Below the pieces are notes generated by a model that had not been told where the DNA came from, made no database searches, and saw nothing but the letters and a program-made list of their open reading frames with translations. Below, piece by piece: positions 52,881 to 64,000 of a stretch of DNA of 64,000 nt; position 1 is the stretch's first letter; the number at the start of each line of letters is the position of its first letter. Location of the stretch: positions 63,999,501 through 64,063,500 of the forward strand of contig CM059584.1 of NCBI GenBank assembly GCA_030407085.1. The letters are read 5' to 3'. A program made the translations under genes and the position numbers. Source of the stretch: Trichopria drosophilae. Taxonomy: Eukaryota > Arthropoda > Insecta > Hymenoptera > Diapriidae.

Positions 52881-52890
52881 ACTTGACCAA

Positions 52891-53740
52891 TTGGAATTAA
52901 ACGCGACTGGTACGCCATTTCTCCTTATAGATAGGCTTTATCAACGGTTACGAAGGAACTATTCCGAGGCAGATCGGGTTGAAGAATGTGGAGTACTAGC
53001 TAAGCTAACCTATCATGAGATGCTATTAGCGATGCCGCATTTAATGAGCGATGTAGCGCTACAGTTTATCAGAATTAAGTCCTGATGAACCTGTCTACGA
53101 TTATGTGATTTGTATATTGACTATTCTAAGTCGGTGTGTACCTCAACCATCAGGAGATTATCAAATCAATTTATTGTATTGGAATTTGAGACCGGACATT
53201 CAGTATGCTATGAGAAGAGAGGAAATTAGGACGTGCGACGAGCTATTGCCGCGTGCTATGGAGGTGGAACGATTGGCCGAAATAAGGCAGAGATACAAAT
53301 CCCTACCACCAGTCGAATCTAGCCTGATGCCGGAAGTGGCATATAAACCAGTCAAATCGCAAACAACCGCGAAGAAGAATCAAGTAGCTGCTGTTACAAC
53401 GACTGCTGGACAGAATAAAGCCACTAGGGCACCGCAGATTGCCAGTTTGGAGAATCCTCTCACAGCATAAGATATTGCTAAAATCGTGAAGAAAACGGTC
53501 TCAAAGGAGTTGGAAAATTTGCAGCGAATGGAGGCGGACATTCGGAATTCCCATTCAGTTGAAGCTCAATCGGCGCCGAGAGCTCCTGGCTGGTCGAGAA
53601 ACCAAAGTCCGACCGAGTTCCAACTAAATCGCGTACGCGCCACTGAAAAAGCTATGCATAAACAAGTGAGAGATATGTGGCGGCATACTTGTAAAGAAGA
53701 AAGATGGCTCGATAAGATTTTGCATAGATTACCGTAAAAT
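52891..53740 (+). pseudogene. Second Gypsy element: gag remnant
   Basis: Plus-strand frames at 52891-53085, 53105-53470 and 53486-53737 match a Gypsy capsid: FLLIDRLYQRLRRNY, LPHLMSDVALQF-like and YWNLRPDIQYAMRREEIRTC. Frameshifts and stops lie between them. The last frame joins a gag tail to the RT entrance by deletion. Confidence 0.55.
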
Positions 53741-54430
53741 AAATGCGGTTTCACAGATTAATGCTTATCTTCTTCCTTATATGGAGGAAAGCTGCAAAGA
53801 GCCAAATATATCTCTACCCTGCATCTCAAGAGCGCTTATCACCAAATAAAGATGCGTGACTCCGCAAAGCCAATTGCAGCTTTTACGGTACCAGAAATGG
53901 GAGTGCTCCAGTTCGTCAGAATGCCTTTTGGCTTATCAGGTGCTTCTGCTATCTTTCAACGTCTGCTTGATAGCCTCATTGGTCCTGAATTAGAGCCACA
54001 TGCATTCTGCTACCTAGATGATATTATCATTGTTACAGAATCCTTCACAGATCATTTGTAATGGCTGGGGCATGTTCTGAAGAAAATTTAAGCTGCGGGC
54101 CTCACAACTAGTCGCGCGAAGAGCTCATTCTGTCAGAGCGAAGCGAAATATTTAGGAGTGCTTATTAACGAAACTGGTTTCCGTCCGGATCCAGTCAAGG
54201 TCGCACCAGTTCTTAATTATCCGCAGCCGATGAATCTTAAACAAGTACGACGTTTTTTTTTGTATGCTTTCGAGCGCCTGAAGAGCTTGATTGCCTCCGC
54301 TTCTGTGCTACAACGGCCGGATTTTAATAAAGAGTTTGTCGTCGAAACCGATGCAAGTAACTGAGGTCTTGGAACTGTCCTTGCGCAGACAATTAATGGG
54401 GTTGAACACCCGTTCGGGAGTCGCGTCTTA
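53741..54430 (+). pseudogene. Second Gypsy element: reverse transcriptase remnant
   Basis: STLHLKSAYHQIKMRDSAKP carries a changed first motif (Leu where the catalytic Asp is expected). It is followed by QFVRMPFGLSGASAIFQRLL and CYLDDIIIVT (YxDD intact) and KYLGVLINETGFRPDP. Two stops lie near 54060-54095. A deletion joins NLKQVRRF to FERLKSLIASASVLQRPDF, removing the primer-grip region. RNase H starts (VVETDASN) and the element ends near 54430. Confidence 0.75.
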
Positions 54431-54469
54431 ACCCTTTGAGTCACGCATTTTTCCTTTTGTCTAGTTGAG

Positions 54470-54925
54470 CTGGAAATTCTTACTCGGGTTTTTTTTGGGT
54501 CGCTGATTACGAATCTGAGCTTAGTTTTGTGAAATTCAAAGTGGCGGATCCAATATGGCGGACAAAAATTTAAAATATAAATGTATTTGGACAAAATTCG
54601 TTACTTGGGAGGTTTTTAGGGTCGCTGATTACGAATCTGAGGTTAGTTTTGTGAAATTTAAAATGCCGGATCCAATATGGCGGACAGACATTTTAAATAT
54701 AACTGTAGTTGAATAACATTTGTTACTCAGGGGTTTTTGGGGTCGCTGATTACGAATTTGAGGTCATTTTTGTGAAACTGAAAGTGGCAGATTCAATATG
54801 GCGGTCAAAAATTTGAAATATAATTGTATTTGGACAAAATGTATTACTCGGGGATTTTTAGGATTGCTGATTACGTATCCGAATTAGTTTTGTGAATTTC
54901 AAAATCTCATATCTAATATAGCATG
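54470..54925 (+). repeat. 123-bp repeat array, four units
   Basis: GGTCGCTGATTACGAATCTG and GGCGGATCCAATATGGCGGA recur at about 54500, 54622, 54744 and 54868. This is the same family as the subterminal units of the Transib-like element, here without a CACAGTG end. Confidence 0.85.
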
Positions 54926-55124
54926 TGAAAATTATAAAATATTACTCTGAACAACATCCGGTGTTCAGGAAATTTTTAGGTAGCTGATTGTGAACGCGAT
55001 GTTACCCGTATGGAAAAATATATGTGAAGGATGTATGTAAAAATTGAACCAATTATATGTCACATATATGTAATAAATAATTTTGAAATGTCATTTTTCG
55101 CCGATATATATATGTATATACATA

Positions 55125-55262
55125 TGCATAGAGGTCGGTTCCAGGCCCATTTCACATGTATAAAGGTAGGTTCCAGGTCCGATGGTGCTTTCCAGGTCCG
55201 ACCTGGAAGGATTTCATGTCTAAGGGTCGTTTCCAGCCCCGGAAGTGGTACTTTCCAGGTCC
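55125..55262. repeat. Short GGTTCCAGGTCCG-type repeats
   Basis: Five related pieces (GGTTCCAGGCCCAT, GGTTCCAGGTCCGATGGT, CTTTCCAGGTCCGACCTGG, and others) lie just left of a MITE. Confidence 0.6.
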
Positions 55263-55267
55263 GTATA

Positions 55268-56210
55268 CAGGGTGATCGGCCAACCATTACCCAGCGGCTA
55301 ACTCTAGATTCTACAGATAATTCTGAACAACTTTTTCCTCTAAAAAAATGTTCGGGAAGGTAGAGTTTTTAAGTTATTCAACACTAAAATTTAGGTGAAA
55401 AAATCACATTTGTTGAAATATCTCGACTCGGTTTGAAGGTACCTTGACGAACCGGAGCTCATTTTAAAGATATTTTAAAGCTCTATAAATTGTCTCTATT
55501 GGTTTTTGATCTACAATGAATATCTCTCTTGTTATAGACATAAAAACGGGATAAATGCCGATTTTTCAGGATTTTTGCGTTTAACTCGTTTCGACACATA
55601 GTTACCGAAATATCACACAGAAAAAAGTTGTAGGCCTTGAAAAAACAAAAATTTTTTGTCCTCTAATACCATGCGATTAAATTAAAACTGAACCCTACAA
55701 GAGCCTCGTAAAGTTGACAAAATACAGTTCGACAAATAAATCGATATTAATAACAAAATGTTATGAAAACGAGTACAAATAGGGTTCAGTTTTAATTAAA
55801 TCGCATCGTATTAGATGACAAAAAATGTTTGTGTTTTCAAGGCCTACAACTTTTTCCAGTGTGATATTTCGATAGCTATGTGTCCAAACGAGTTAGACGC
55901 GAAAAACCTGAAAAATCGGTATTTACCCCCGTTTTTATGGCTATAACAAGAGAAATGTTCATTGCAGGTCAAAAATCAACGGATACAACTTATATAGCTT
56001 GAAAATATCTTTAAAATGAGCTTCGGTTCGTTAAGATACCTTCATACAGAGCCGAGATATTTCAAAAAAAGTGATTTTTCCCCCTAAATTTTAGTGTTGA
56101 ATAACTTAAAAACTCTACCTTCCCGGAAATTTTTTCAGAGGAAAAAGTTGCTCAGAATTATCTGTACAATCTACAGTTAGCCGCTGGGTAATGGTTGGCC
56201 GATCACCCTG
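55268..56210. mobile_element. 943-bp mariner-type snapback MITE
   Basis: It starts CAGGGTGATCGGCCAACCAT, ends with the complement, and has TA on both sides. Arms of about 430 bp each pair with moderate divergence (TTACCCAGCGGCTAACTCTA; AAAAAGTTGTAGGCCTTGAA), leaving a short centre near 55720. No coding frame. Confidence 0.85.
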
Positions 56211-56498
56211 TATACTGGGGCTGGAACACAAAATGAGTTTTATACTAGATTCTGTAGAGGTTGGGTTAGGATAGTTTTACCGGGGGTATATTTATATACA
56301 TATATATGGATTAGGGCGTTTGATAAGAACTTGGCGCGATGAGCAACCGCTCCTCTGGATGATATCTTTTCAATTTTAATTAACTCGATTAACTTTGAAT
56401 CTTTCATTTTTAATTTTTCTTTATAAAATGTAAACATAATATTTGTCCATGTTACCCATACAACTCGCCATTATTTCGCGCATTTATTACCTGATACG

Positions 56499-57251
56499 TC
56501 ATACATGACGTACCAAGTGTCGTACAACTGGGTGACCACTCGAAACTATTGGGTTTTTTATGGCTGGCGGCAGATCAGCATTCTTCAAGCGAACACCGAC
56601 GCGAATCAAACCAAATTCGTCGAGATACGGATGCAGAGGAAAGAGGAGATTCTTTGATGAAACTGCCTGGTTTGCCTGCAATGCAGCGTATTCTTGTAGA
56701 AGTACTTTAATTTGTAGCCAACGGAAAACTCGTGTCATGGCGGCTTGAACTTCAATAGCAGTGAGAGGGCAGACTGTCATTTTGCCTGTCAAACATTGAC
56801 GCCAACGTAGTATGTACGCAATCCCGCGCAGAATTCGTAGTCACGTCGAACTACGAAGACCTACGCCGTCGAACGTTTCGTATGAGTTGGACGTATCGAA
56901 TGAGTTGGTCACTACAATGCACGTCTGAACCCGAAGTTCCAAAGGTGCGTCAGTAGGCAGTGGTGGAGGCGAATTTGACCAGGCGTTTGGCTCTTGCGGT
57001 AGCCAAGACGGTCCATACTTCCAAAGGTCATTTTCGAGCAATTCCGGTGCTGACAGACCTCGAGAGGCAAGTTCGGCGGGACTATCCTGACTAGGAACGT
57101 GTCTCCGTTTAACGTCTAAAAACGAGGGCTGCATTTCTGACACTCGGTTAGCCATGAAGGTTTTCCATCGAGTTGGATGACCTTGAAGCCAATCAAGCAC
57201 AATAGTCGAGTTCGACCAGCAAGTACAGATAAAGAATTGCGATCTTGCCAA
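56499..57251 (-). pseudogene. BEL/Pao pol, RNase H and pre-integrase region
   Basis: 57251-56841 contains CWSNSTIVLDWLQGHPTRWK, HVPSQDSPAELASRGLSAPE and LWKYGPSWL, typical of the BEL RNase H. 56792-56499 has MTRVFRWLQIK and LDEFGLIRVGVRLKNADLP, just before the integrase zinc region. A frame break separates the two. Confidence 0.75.
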
Positions 57252-57395
57252 TGGTGACTAGCGTTCGCGCCAATAATATCGCTGCTGATAGTTCAAGTCT
57301 GGGGATTGTAAGTTGTTTAATTGGAGCAACCTTAGTTTTGCTGATAAGGAGAGAAACATCTGGATGAACGTTCGCTTCAACTACGCAAATATATA

Positions 57396-57974
57396 CTACC
57401 GAGGCGAAAGCGATATTCGGCGCAATTGCGAAGCCATGCAGATTGGAGGGTGCATTCTAGACCCGTACTTGCCCAGTCCATCTCGGTATCCTAAATTTTC
57501 TCCCAATTTGAGAGCCGGCATCGTAGCGTAAAACGAGTTCCAGCATGCTTCTAGGTGTTCCGGTAGAGGCGTGTCCCATTTTAAAGGGAGCAACTAAAGT
57601 TGTTGTAAAAACACTTTGGCAGTTACTATGACCGGAGAGACACAGTCCAACGGATCGTATATTCGTGCAATCAAGGAGAGAAGCGAGCGCTTTGTTAAGT
57701 GACCCTAATTCGCGAGGATGACTTCGAAATAAAACGTGTCTCTCACAGGGTTCCACTCATGACCCAGAAGTTTGATGCCTTCGTTAGTCTGGAACACCAC
57801 GTCTGATGCAAACCCATAATTAGAGGGATCGATCCCTGCAAGCAACTGTAATGAGTTGCTAGCCCATTTTCTCAAAGTAAACCCACCTGCTGCCAAGAGG
57901 GCGATTAGTTGGTCACGAGATTGGTTCGCTTCGTGCATAGAGTGCACGCCGAAAAGAAAATCGTCCACGTGCAA
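57396..57974 (-). pseudogene. BEL/Pao RT, palm end and connection
   Basis: The active-site box reads L-H-V-D-D (Y changed to H in YVDD), followed by LIALLAAGGFTLRKWASN and KLLGHEWNPVRDTF. The next region is shifted in frame and then returns (LPLKWDTPLPEHLEACWN). Confidence 0.75.
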
Positions 57975-58043
57975 GCCGTGTTTTAGTACGGCTGAAGCCG
58001 AAGGATATTTAGCACCCTCATCTTCGTCGAGCTACTGAAGCAC

Positions 58044-58560
58044 TCAAAGCGCGACAAACGGAGCGCACGATACTCCAAAGGTCACCGTAATAAATTGGAA
58101 CTCGTCGATAGGTGTGCCGGAACTGTAACGCCAAAATATGCCTTGGTGGTCACGATCGCGACTATCTACCATGATCTGACTATACATTACGGCGCAGTAA
58201 ACGAATTTGAACGATCGCCACTGTAGAACGACATCACCCAAATCAGCCTGCAATTTGCGACCCGTGAATAGGTTACTATTTAGCGACGTGCAATGAGTTG
58301 AGCGCTGAGAACCGTTAAACACAATGAATAATTTTGTAGTTGTGCTCGAATGCTTCCTCACCCCGTAGTGAGGAAAGTAGAAAGAATTGCGAGGCGCGGG
58401 ATCGGAGGCAACCCGAGACATATGACCTTGATCTTTGTAGTCTTGCATAAAGGCATGATATGCCCCTTGGTGAACATGCTAATCGCCTTTCTAAGCTCTT
58501 GAAAGAGTGAAGAGCTATGGCGCGACAATTTCCAAGATCAATAGTAGCGGTTGAGCGCAA
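58044..58560 (-). pseudogene. BEL/Pao RT, fingers and first palm motif
   Basis: YFPHYGVRKHSSTTTKLFIV, FNGSQRSTHCTSLNSNLFTG and FQFITVTFGVSCAPFVAL are BEL/Pao RT blocks. The first catalytic Asp position is disturbed (YCAVMYSQIMVDS). Confidence 0.75.
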
Positions 58561-58799
58561 AGGAAACCGAACGACATCTCGGACTGATCACGGTGATGAG
58601 TTTCACGAAAGTGTAATTCGCAATGCTCGTCATCTGCTGTGAGAAGCGGACGAGAGAGGACATCCTCAATTTCCGAAAATTTCTATAGATCAGCCGACAA
58701 TGGATGAGCAGCTATACAATTATGCACGTGAGCGTGATCTGGAGCATCAAATAACGTAGGAGGGAGTACCGAAGTGCAACCGGACAAAATCCAGCCGAC

Positions 58800-59181
58800 A
58801 ATAGTATTTTGCGCCGTTGGTTAGCCGATACCTCCGGGGATCAATCCAGGCAGAGCACGGAATCGTATAAATCTGAACCGATCAATAATTGTATAGAGTC
58901 CGAATCAGCAAGATTCCAATGCTGAACATTAGACCAATTTGACGGCCGATACTCAACCATAGAGACTATATCCTAAGGGTTTTTATGTCCAAGGCATTAG
59001 TGTGAAGAGCCGTATTAATGGAGTGAGTATGAGATATTGAGATCTTTATAGCTCGATTAATCGCACCAGCGGATGAACCTCTAATCCCGTGAATGGATGC
59101 AGCTACTCGATTGCTACGCGAATTCAGTGCGTTGGCCAGAGATTCCGTCACGAATGTCCATGTGGACCACTGATCGAGCAA
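58800..59181 (-). pseudogene. BEL/Pao A17-type protease
   Basis: MLDQWSTWTFVTESLANAL corresponds to the BEL protease start (LDxGSxxSF), with Gly changed to Trp. It continues with HGIRGSSAGAINRAIKISIS. A further block near 58860 reads QLLIGSDLYDSV. Confidence 0.65.
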
Positions 59182-59256
59182 AGCCCTGACTCAAATGATC
59201 GACCCGAAGTTGAATGTATCTGTACGTGCGCTGTAGACAAAATAACGCAACCCGAA

Positions 59257-59801
59257 TTAATTGGTTGATTCGATGCATAATGAGTCAGAACAAAGCTCAG
59301 ATCTGTAGATTTGAACGTCAAGATTCTGAGTGGCTGTAGGATCAGAGGCTGTCATCAATGATCCCGACGGAGCAGGCGCCTGCCCTCGGTGCAGCAAGGT
59401 GTGATGTTTTCCTTTGCATTTATAGCATACGCGTTTGCTCAGACATCTCGAACTATCGTGAGAACCGAGACAATTGGTACATAAGTGTATATGGTTCGCA
59501 GTATCAACTCGCTTAGACAACAGTAAATTTAGAAAACGCTTACAATAATATAAATCATGATTACCGGAACAAGTGGGACATTGACGTGCATTTGACGTCA
59601 GTACTGTTGCGAGGACTTGCACTTGTGTTTTGTTGCGCGATGATTTAGACTCAGACGCCGACTGACGATTGTGAGAGTTTGATCGTGATACATGTCTAGA
59701 ATTGGGAGATGCAGCAAATTTGGCACGATGTGTAAAAATGCCAAATCGGCGACATGCTTGTAGGAGACCTGGGCAGTGCTCTCAGATTGGGGTCCTTCCA
59801 C
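59257..59801 (-). pseudogene. BEL/Pao gag zinc-binding region
   Basis: Three cysteine clusters (CPTCSGNHDLYYC, CTNCLGSHDSSRC and CYKCKGKHHTLLH) with KRFLNLLLSKRVDTA between are characteristic of BEL/Pao gag. The upstream part at 59598-59801 is frame-shifted. Confidence 0.75.
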
Positions 59802-59973
59802 CGCGCATCTGCCTGGCGCACCTTCCTTCAGCTTGTTTCGGCTGCTCCAGCTTGATGGCTCTTAAGACGCAAACGGAGCGCGGGCGGAGAATATATAGCA
59901 TGTCGCGCGAAAATATCAAACAAATGACGGATGGTTGAAACATAAATACAGCCTTTTGTTCAATATCAAATAT

Positions 59974-60058
59974 GTTCTTGTGGCTCAGTGGTTTGCGCAC
60001 TTGCTTTGCGCTCGTGTAATCGCAAAATCGAGTCGCGAAAGTTGGAAATTTTTTTTCC
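59974..60058 (+). ncRNA. tRNA-like SINE head or tRNA pseudogene
   Basis: TGGCTCAGTGG (59981-59991) fits the pol III A box and AAATCGAGTCGC (about 60025-60036) is a weakened B box at suitable distance, followed by a T8 terminator-like run at about 60050. The cloverleaf is not clean, so a SINE head is more likely than a working tRNA. Confidence 0.4.
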
Positions 60059-60105
60059 GAATTCTATTTATTATTTCTATTTATTTTGACAACAATCATT
60101 TCTGT

Positions 60106-60343
60106 TATTCACTGCTTGTTACTAATCTACGATGATTTCTCGAGATTAAAAAGTAAGTGATATACAGTTTGTAATTGTGCAGTTTTTTTTTATTTTTAAT
60201 TTTTAATTTTTTAATTTTTTAATGCCAAAATTATGCCACACATATACTATATAAAAAATATTATTTAATAAAAATTTATTACAACACTGCTTGTTACCAA
60301 TCTACGATGATTTTCTACATTAAAAAGTAAGTGATATACAGTT
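60106..60343. repeat. 62-bp direct repeat around AT-rich DNA
   Basis: ACTGCTTGTTACTAATCTAC..AAAAAGTAAGTGATATACAG occurs at 60109-60170 and, with small changes, at 60282-60343. The second copy abuts the hAT TIR. Confidence 0.75.
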
Positions 60344-60682
60344 TTACACATGTTACAAAACTTAAATTTAACTAATTATACGTAAAAATTAGTTGAGGGT
60401 AAGTATAATTGAAGATTATGTGTGTATTAATATGAATTGAAAAACATCCCATTTTATCTTAACACATTATTTGACGATTGAGATGTGTTAGATTTCATGC
60501 GCGAATTCGTTTCGTTTTAATTCGTTTTCGTAATCCTTCGTGTCGAATCCAGTTCAATACCCTTTCATTTATTGAGATAATTTTATTAAAAATTATGAGC
60601 CGGTCAAAATGAATTAACATACAGATTTCAATAATTCTATATCGAGTTATTTATAAATTTTTAGAAATACCAGTATATTTTA

Positions 60683-60688
<6 letters not shown>

Positions 60689-60772
<84 letters not shown>
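60689..60772. repeat. (TA)n microsatellite
   Basis: 84 bp of uninterrupted TA dinucleotides inside the hAT element, just upstream of the transposase relic. Confidence 0.95.
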
Positions 60773-60776
<4 letters not shown>

Positions 60777-60786
60777 AATTTTTTCA

Positions 60787-62570
60787 TCAGCAACCCGCTT
60801 TAAATGATGATACTAAATTCGTCTGTACAATTTGCGAGAAAACTTTAAATTGCGGTAGATCTCAAATTATTAAACACCTTAATACGGATTTACATATAAA
60901 AAATATTCAACCCAGTAATATCAATTGCACAAATAATAGCAATTTAAACGAATACGAAACCGCAGTAAAAAAAAAGCCAAATTAATTTTTTTCGCGTTTA
61001 TGGCCGAACATAATATTTCGTTTTCATCCGGAGAAAATTTTGTTAAAGCAGTTCACGCTGCCCTTCCGGATTCTAATATCGCGAAAAGTATTCATCTCGG
61101 ATTAACTAAATGCATAAAAATCGTATCAAACGTAATTGCGCAAGAAATTAAAGAGTCATTAATCGAAAAATTAAAACGATCTAATTTTTCTGTATTTATT
61201 GATGAAAGTACGGATATCGGTCTTAAAAAACAATTGTGCATATCGGTTCAATACGTAAATGATAATGGTTCGCCTACCATAACATTATTAGATCTATTGG
61301 AACTAGATCCAAGGGACCGTTCTGCTCCAAAAGTATTTGATGCGTTCAAATCGCCAAGAAATCCCTTTACGGAATATAGTTGCTGCAGCCTTTGAAGATG
61401 CGAACGTTATGGTAGGCTGTAAAAAATTATTTGCAACCCTTTTTAAAGAACGCGTGCCGCACGTAATAATAATGAAATGCATTTGTCATTCTTTATCACT
61501 TATCGCGAATCATGCGTGCAATAAATTACCGGTAGATTGCGATGAATTAATCCGCGGAGTTTCAACTTACGTAAATAGTAGTTCAAAGCACAACTTCGTG
61601 AAATTCAAACATTGTATAATGTAAAACAAAATCGAATTTTAAAAGTTTCTGCGACTCGGTGGTTATGCCGGTATAATTGCATCGTGCGGTTGTTAGACAA
61701 TTGCGCACCAGTACGCGATTTATTCTCCTTGAAATAGTAGAAGACCCCAAAAATAACAAAGCTAAAAAAAATTTTTGATCTTTTAAATAAGCCCTTTATA
61801 AAAGCTCTATTATTCTTCCTGAAATACGCTTTAAGTTTTTTTAATGCATGCAATGCCAAATTCCAGTCTACCGAATTAATAGTTCACTAATTGTCATATT
61901 CAAGTCCTAAATTACTTCACAATATTTCAAAAAATGTAGTTCTTCCCGAATACATTGACAATATTGCAAACGTAGCAATCACTGATTTGACTGTCTTAAA
62001 AGCTATCTCCAATATACATTTAGGACCTGAAGCCGAGGATCACCTAAAAATTTACCCGGATGAAGCCGAAAAAGTCCGAAACCTAGGCGTAGAATTTTAT
62101 CGAACGGCTATCCATGAAATAATTAATCCCCTTCCTATTTCCGGCAGTTTCTTTAAAAATTTTAATTTTATAAAACCCGAAGTGATACTTTCTCGCGAAT
62201 TAAGAAGCTCTATAAATATCACGAAAGTGTACGAAAGATTTCCACATTTGATTAATGCTACCGATTTATATAATGAATGGACCGCGTTGCCTAATTTTTT
62301 TCCGGTGAAAAATGCGAAAATCTAATGTCGAAATCGCCCGTTCATTTTTGGATACATCTTGAAAAAGATGCGAAAGGAATTGACAAATTTCCCAATTAAA
62401 TAAAACTATACAGATTATTTTCTGTTCTCCCACATTCTAACGCTCCAGCTGAAAGGCTTTTTTTCAATTGTTACGGACATTAAATCTTCCAAAAGAAATT
62501 GTTTGAGCAATAAAGTACTCAATTCCATTTGTATAATTAGGACTTATTTTCGAGCCAATTGAATTACTTC
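60787..62570 (+). pseudogene. hAT transposase relic
   Basis: The order is complete. First a BED-type zinc finger (FVCTICEKTLNCGRSQIIKH), then SVFIDESTDIGLKKQLCISV with the first Asp (61150-61260). After a frameshift near 61350 come IVAAAFEDANVMVGCKK and CICHSLSLIANHACNKLP. After further breaks the region 61891-62325 holds the helical insertion domain. Beyond that lies the C-terminal dimerisation segment LYRLFSVLPHSNAPAERLF (about 62400-62465) with its Glu. At least three frame changes and stops inactivate it. Confidence 0.8.
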
Positions 62571-63016
62571 CCAGAGCTTTCAAATCAATGCACGTTACAT
62601 AGAATTGTTAAAATCAAATTTACTGTACTCATGAAATCCAGTGATATTTCCTCTTTATTCATTAATTTTTTTGCAATATTACCTTTCGTTCTTTTTATGG
62701 AGTTATGTTTCGCCTCACATCTTGACAATCATTAAGTATGGTGTGAGAAGAGTGGTTTTCACTATAGCTATAGGCGATCTTTCCACTTAAAAAAAAGTGC
62801 ACCAATTCGTAACGGAAGGATTACGAAAACGAATTAAAACGAAACGAATTCGCGCCTGAAATCTAACACATTCCAATCATCAAATAATGTGTTGAGATAA
62901 AATGGGATATTTTTCAATTCATCTTAATAAAAAATTAATCTTCACGTATACTTAGCTGCAACTAATTTTTACGTATAATTAGTTAAATTTAAGTTTTGTA
63001 ACATGTGTAAAAATTT

Positions 63017-64000
63017 CGTTTTTACAAGACGCAGTTAAATCTTCAATAAAACTTTTCGTGGAGAAATTTATTTTATTTGGTCCTTTAACAAAAATCATTG
63101 CTTTAGGATAATTTTAAACATACGTAATGATTATGTCTGGTTGCTAATATTTACAATCACCTGTTAACTTTACGTATTTGGTAGCGTAACGATGCTGTGT
63201 AAATCCGAATATGATAAATATTTTTTAGGTATCCCTTCGAAATACAAAATACTATATTGAAGTACAACACATGTAGGCTGGAAATGTTTAAATATGAGTA
63301 TATTTTGAAAATCGCTTTTTAAATTCTACTTTGTATATTTTTCGAAATAATATATAAAGTACTTTAACAGCGTGTAATTATTACCTCTAGTTAATTTACT
63401 TTTTGATGAGAACTGATTTTCTGTTCATACGTAAACCGCATGGAGCGAATAAAAATCATTTGACTGGATGGACTAGCCTATATTCCATTTTTATAAAGCA
63501 AATTTTTATTGTTTTAATTTCACATGTTTTTAATGGCAACAATAACGAATAGTGACAATATTTCTGGCCGACGTGTGTATTCAATATTACATTTATAATT
63601 CTATGAAAATTCAAGTCAAGAACAACACTTAATTAAAATTTATTTTCACACAACATTCAGTAACATTATTGGGTTAATTATATTTTCTGAATAAATTATT
63701 ACGCATTTTTTAAACAATATATATCACTAGGCTCCACATTATTCACATTTTAATCAAGAACAAATATTTTACATTATTAGCCGTCAATTTTTTTAACAAA
63801 ATGCAATAAAAGAGTATTCTGTAATGAAAAATTTTTATTGATATGAAGTAGATAGTAACATCTAGAAATAAGTAACAAAACTGTCAGTTATTCCACATAC
63901 ATTTATGCGGCTAACATAATCAGACGTACTACATTGGTTATATAAATAATTAAATATAATGAAAAACAAGCACTGAAATACGTAGTAAATAAACTATATT
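63017..64000. other. AT-rich spacer
   Basis: No gene or transposon end recognised. Confidence 0.4.

Larger units (their letters stand above)
56499..59801 (-). mobile_element. BEL/Pao retrotransposon remnant
   Basis: On the minus strand gag zinc region, A17-type protease, RT and RNase H-related parts follow in BEL/Pao order. The integrase core and LTRs are missing; similarity stops at 56499. Many frameshifts. Confidence 0.8.
60345..63016 (+). mobile_element. hAT transposon with about 200-bp TIRs
   Basis: TTACACATGTTACAAAACTT at the left is mirrored at the right end (about 62990-63016). Pairing continues for about 200 bp (60345-60545 with 62806-63016; CGAATTCGTTTCGTTTTAAT). The interior holds one hAT transposase pseudogene. 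A clear 8-bp duplication was not found, so exact ends are uncertain. Confidence 0.7.

Noticed and set aside
59974..60058. A functional tRNA gene
   Set aside because: A and B boxes are recognisable but the B box is degenerate and acceptor and T arms do not pair cleanly, so it is listed only as a SINE-like head.

Overview
The window is nuclear DNA of an animal, most likely an insect. It is AT-rich, has GT..AG introns, microsatellites and polyadenylation signals, and carries almost every arthropod transposon class: Ty1/Copia, Ty3/Gypsy, BEL/Pao, a Penelope-like element, a non-LTR LINE, MULE, hAT, RAG1/Transib and many foldback MITEs. A hymenopteran (ant or wasp) is my guess from the repeat style, not something the sequence proves. 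I see no rRNA operon, no CRISPR and no recognisable complete host gene. Two short open exons with splice acceptors (8694-8890 minus, 19687-19852 plus) are the only host-gene candidates.

Layout. 1-1143: 3' end of a Gypsy element with its LTR. 1424-3420: Copia and MULE remnants. 3487-8610: a nearly complete but broken Mag-like Gypsy element on the minus strand, with tRNA-Ser-type primer site and unlike LTR halves. 9704-10094: a Copia LTR with a primer site complementary to the 5' half of initiator tRNA-Met. 10.1-13.4 kb: AT-rich spacer. 13418-15645 and 15729-17106: two large foldback elements, the first holding a higher-order minisatellite and a 5S-rRNA-like fragment. 17-24.8 kb: spacer, satellite-like repeats and a CpG-rich block.

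24.8-52.4 kb is one nested complex. A minus-strand Gypsy element (tRNA-Lys-type primer site; gag, protease, RNase H and integrase remain, reverse transcriptase is deleted) has its 3' LTR cut twice. A 5.1-kb MULE with 8-bp target duplication lies at 25417-30552 and carries a LINE copy. A 15.2-kb element lies at 30609-45804. This second element is the main discovery. Its terminal inverted repeats start with CACAGTG, it is flanked by CGGCG duplications, and it encodes an apparently intact three-exon, 626-residue RAG1-like transposase at 42345-44720. These are the hallmarks of the Transib/RAG transposon class from which V(D)J recombination is thought to derive. The intact paralogous LTR at 52031-52357 shows what the target looked like before insertion. 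Inside the element sit a Penelope-like relic, several MITEs and a 3-kb foldback element.

52.9-54.4 kb: a second, plus-strand Gypsy gag-pol fragment. 54.5-54.9 kb: an array of the same 123-bp repeat that forms the inner part of the Transib-like termini. 55268-56210: a mariner-type foldback MITE. 56.5-59.8 kb: a decayed BEL/Pao element on the minus strand. 59974-60058: a tRNA-like SINE head. 60345-63016: a hAT element with long TIRs and a broken transposase. The rest is AT-rich spacer.
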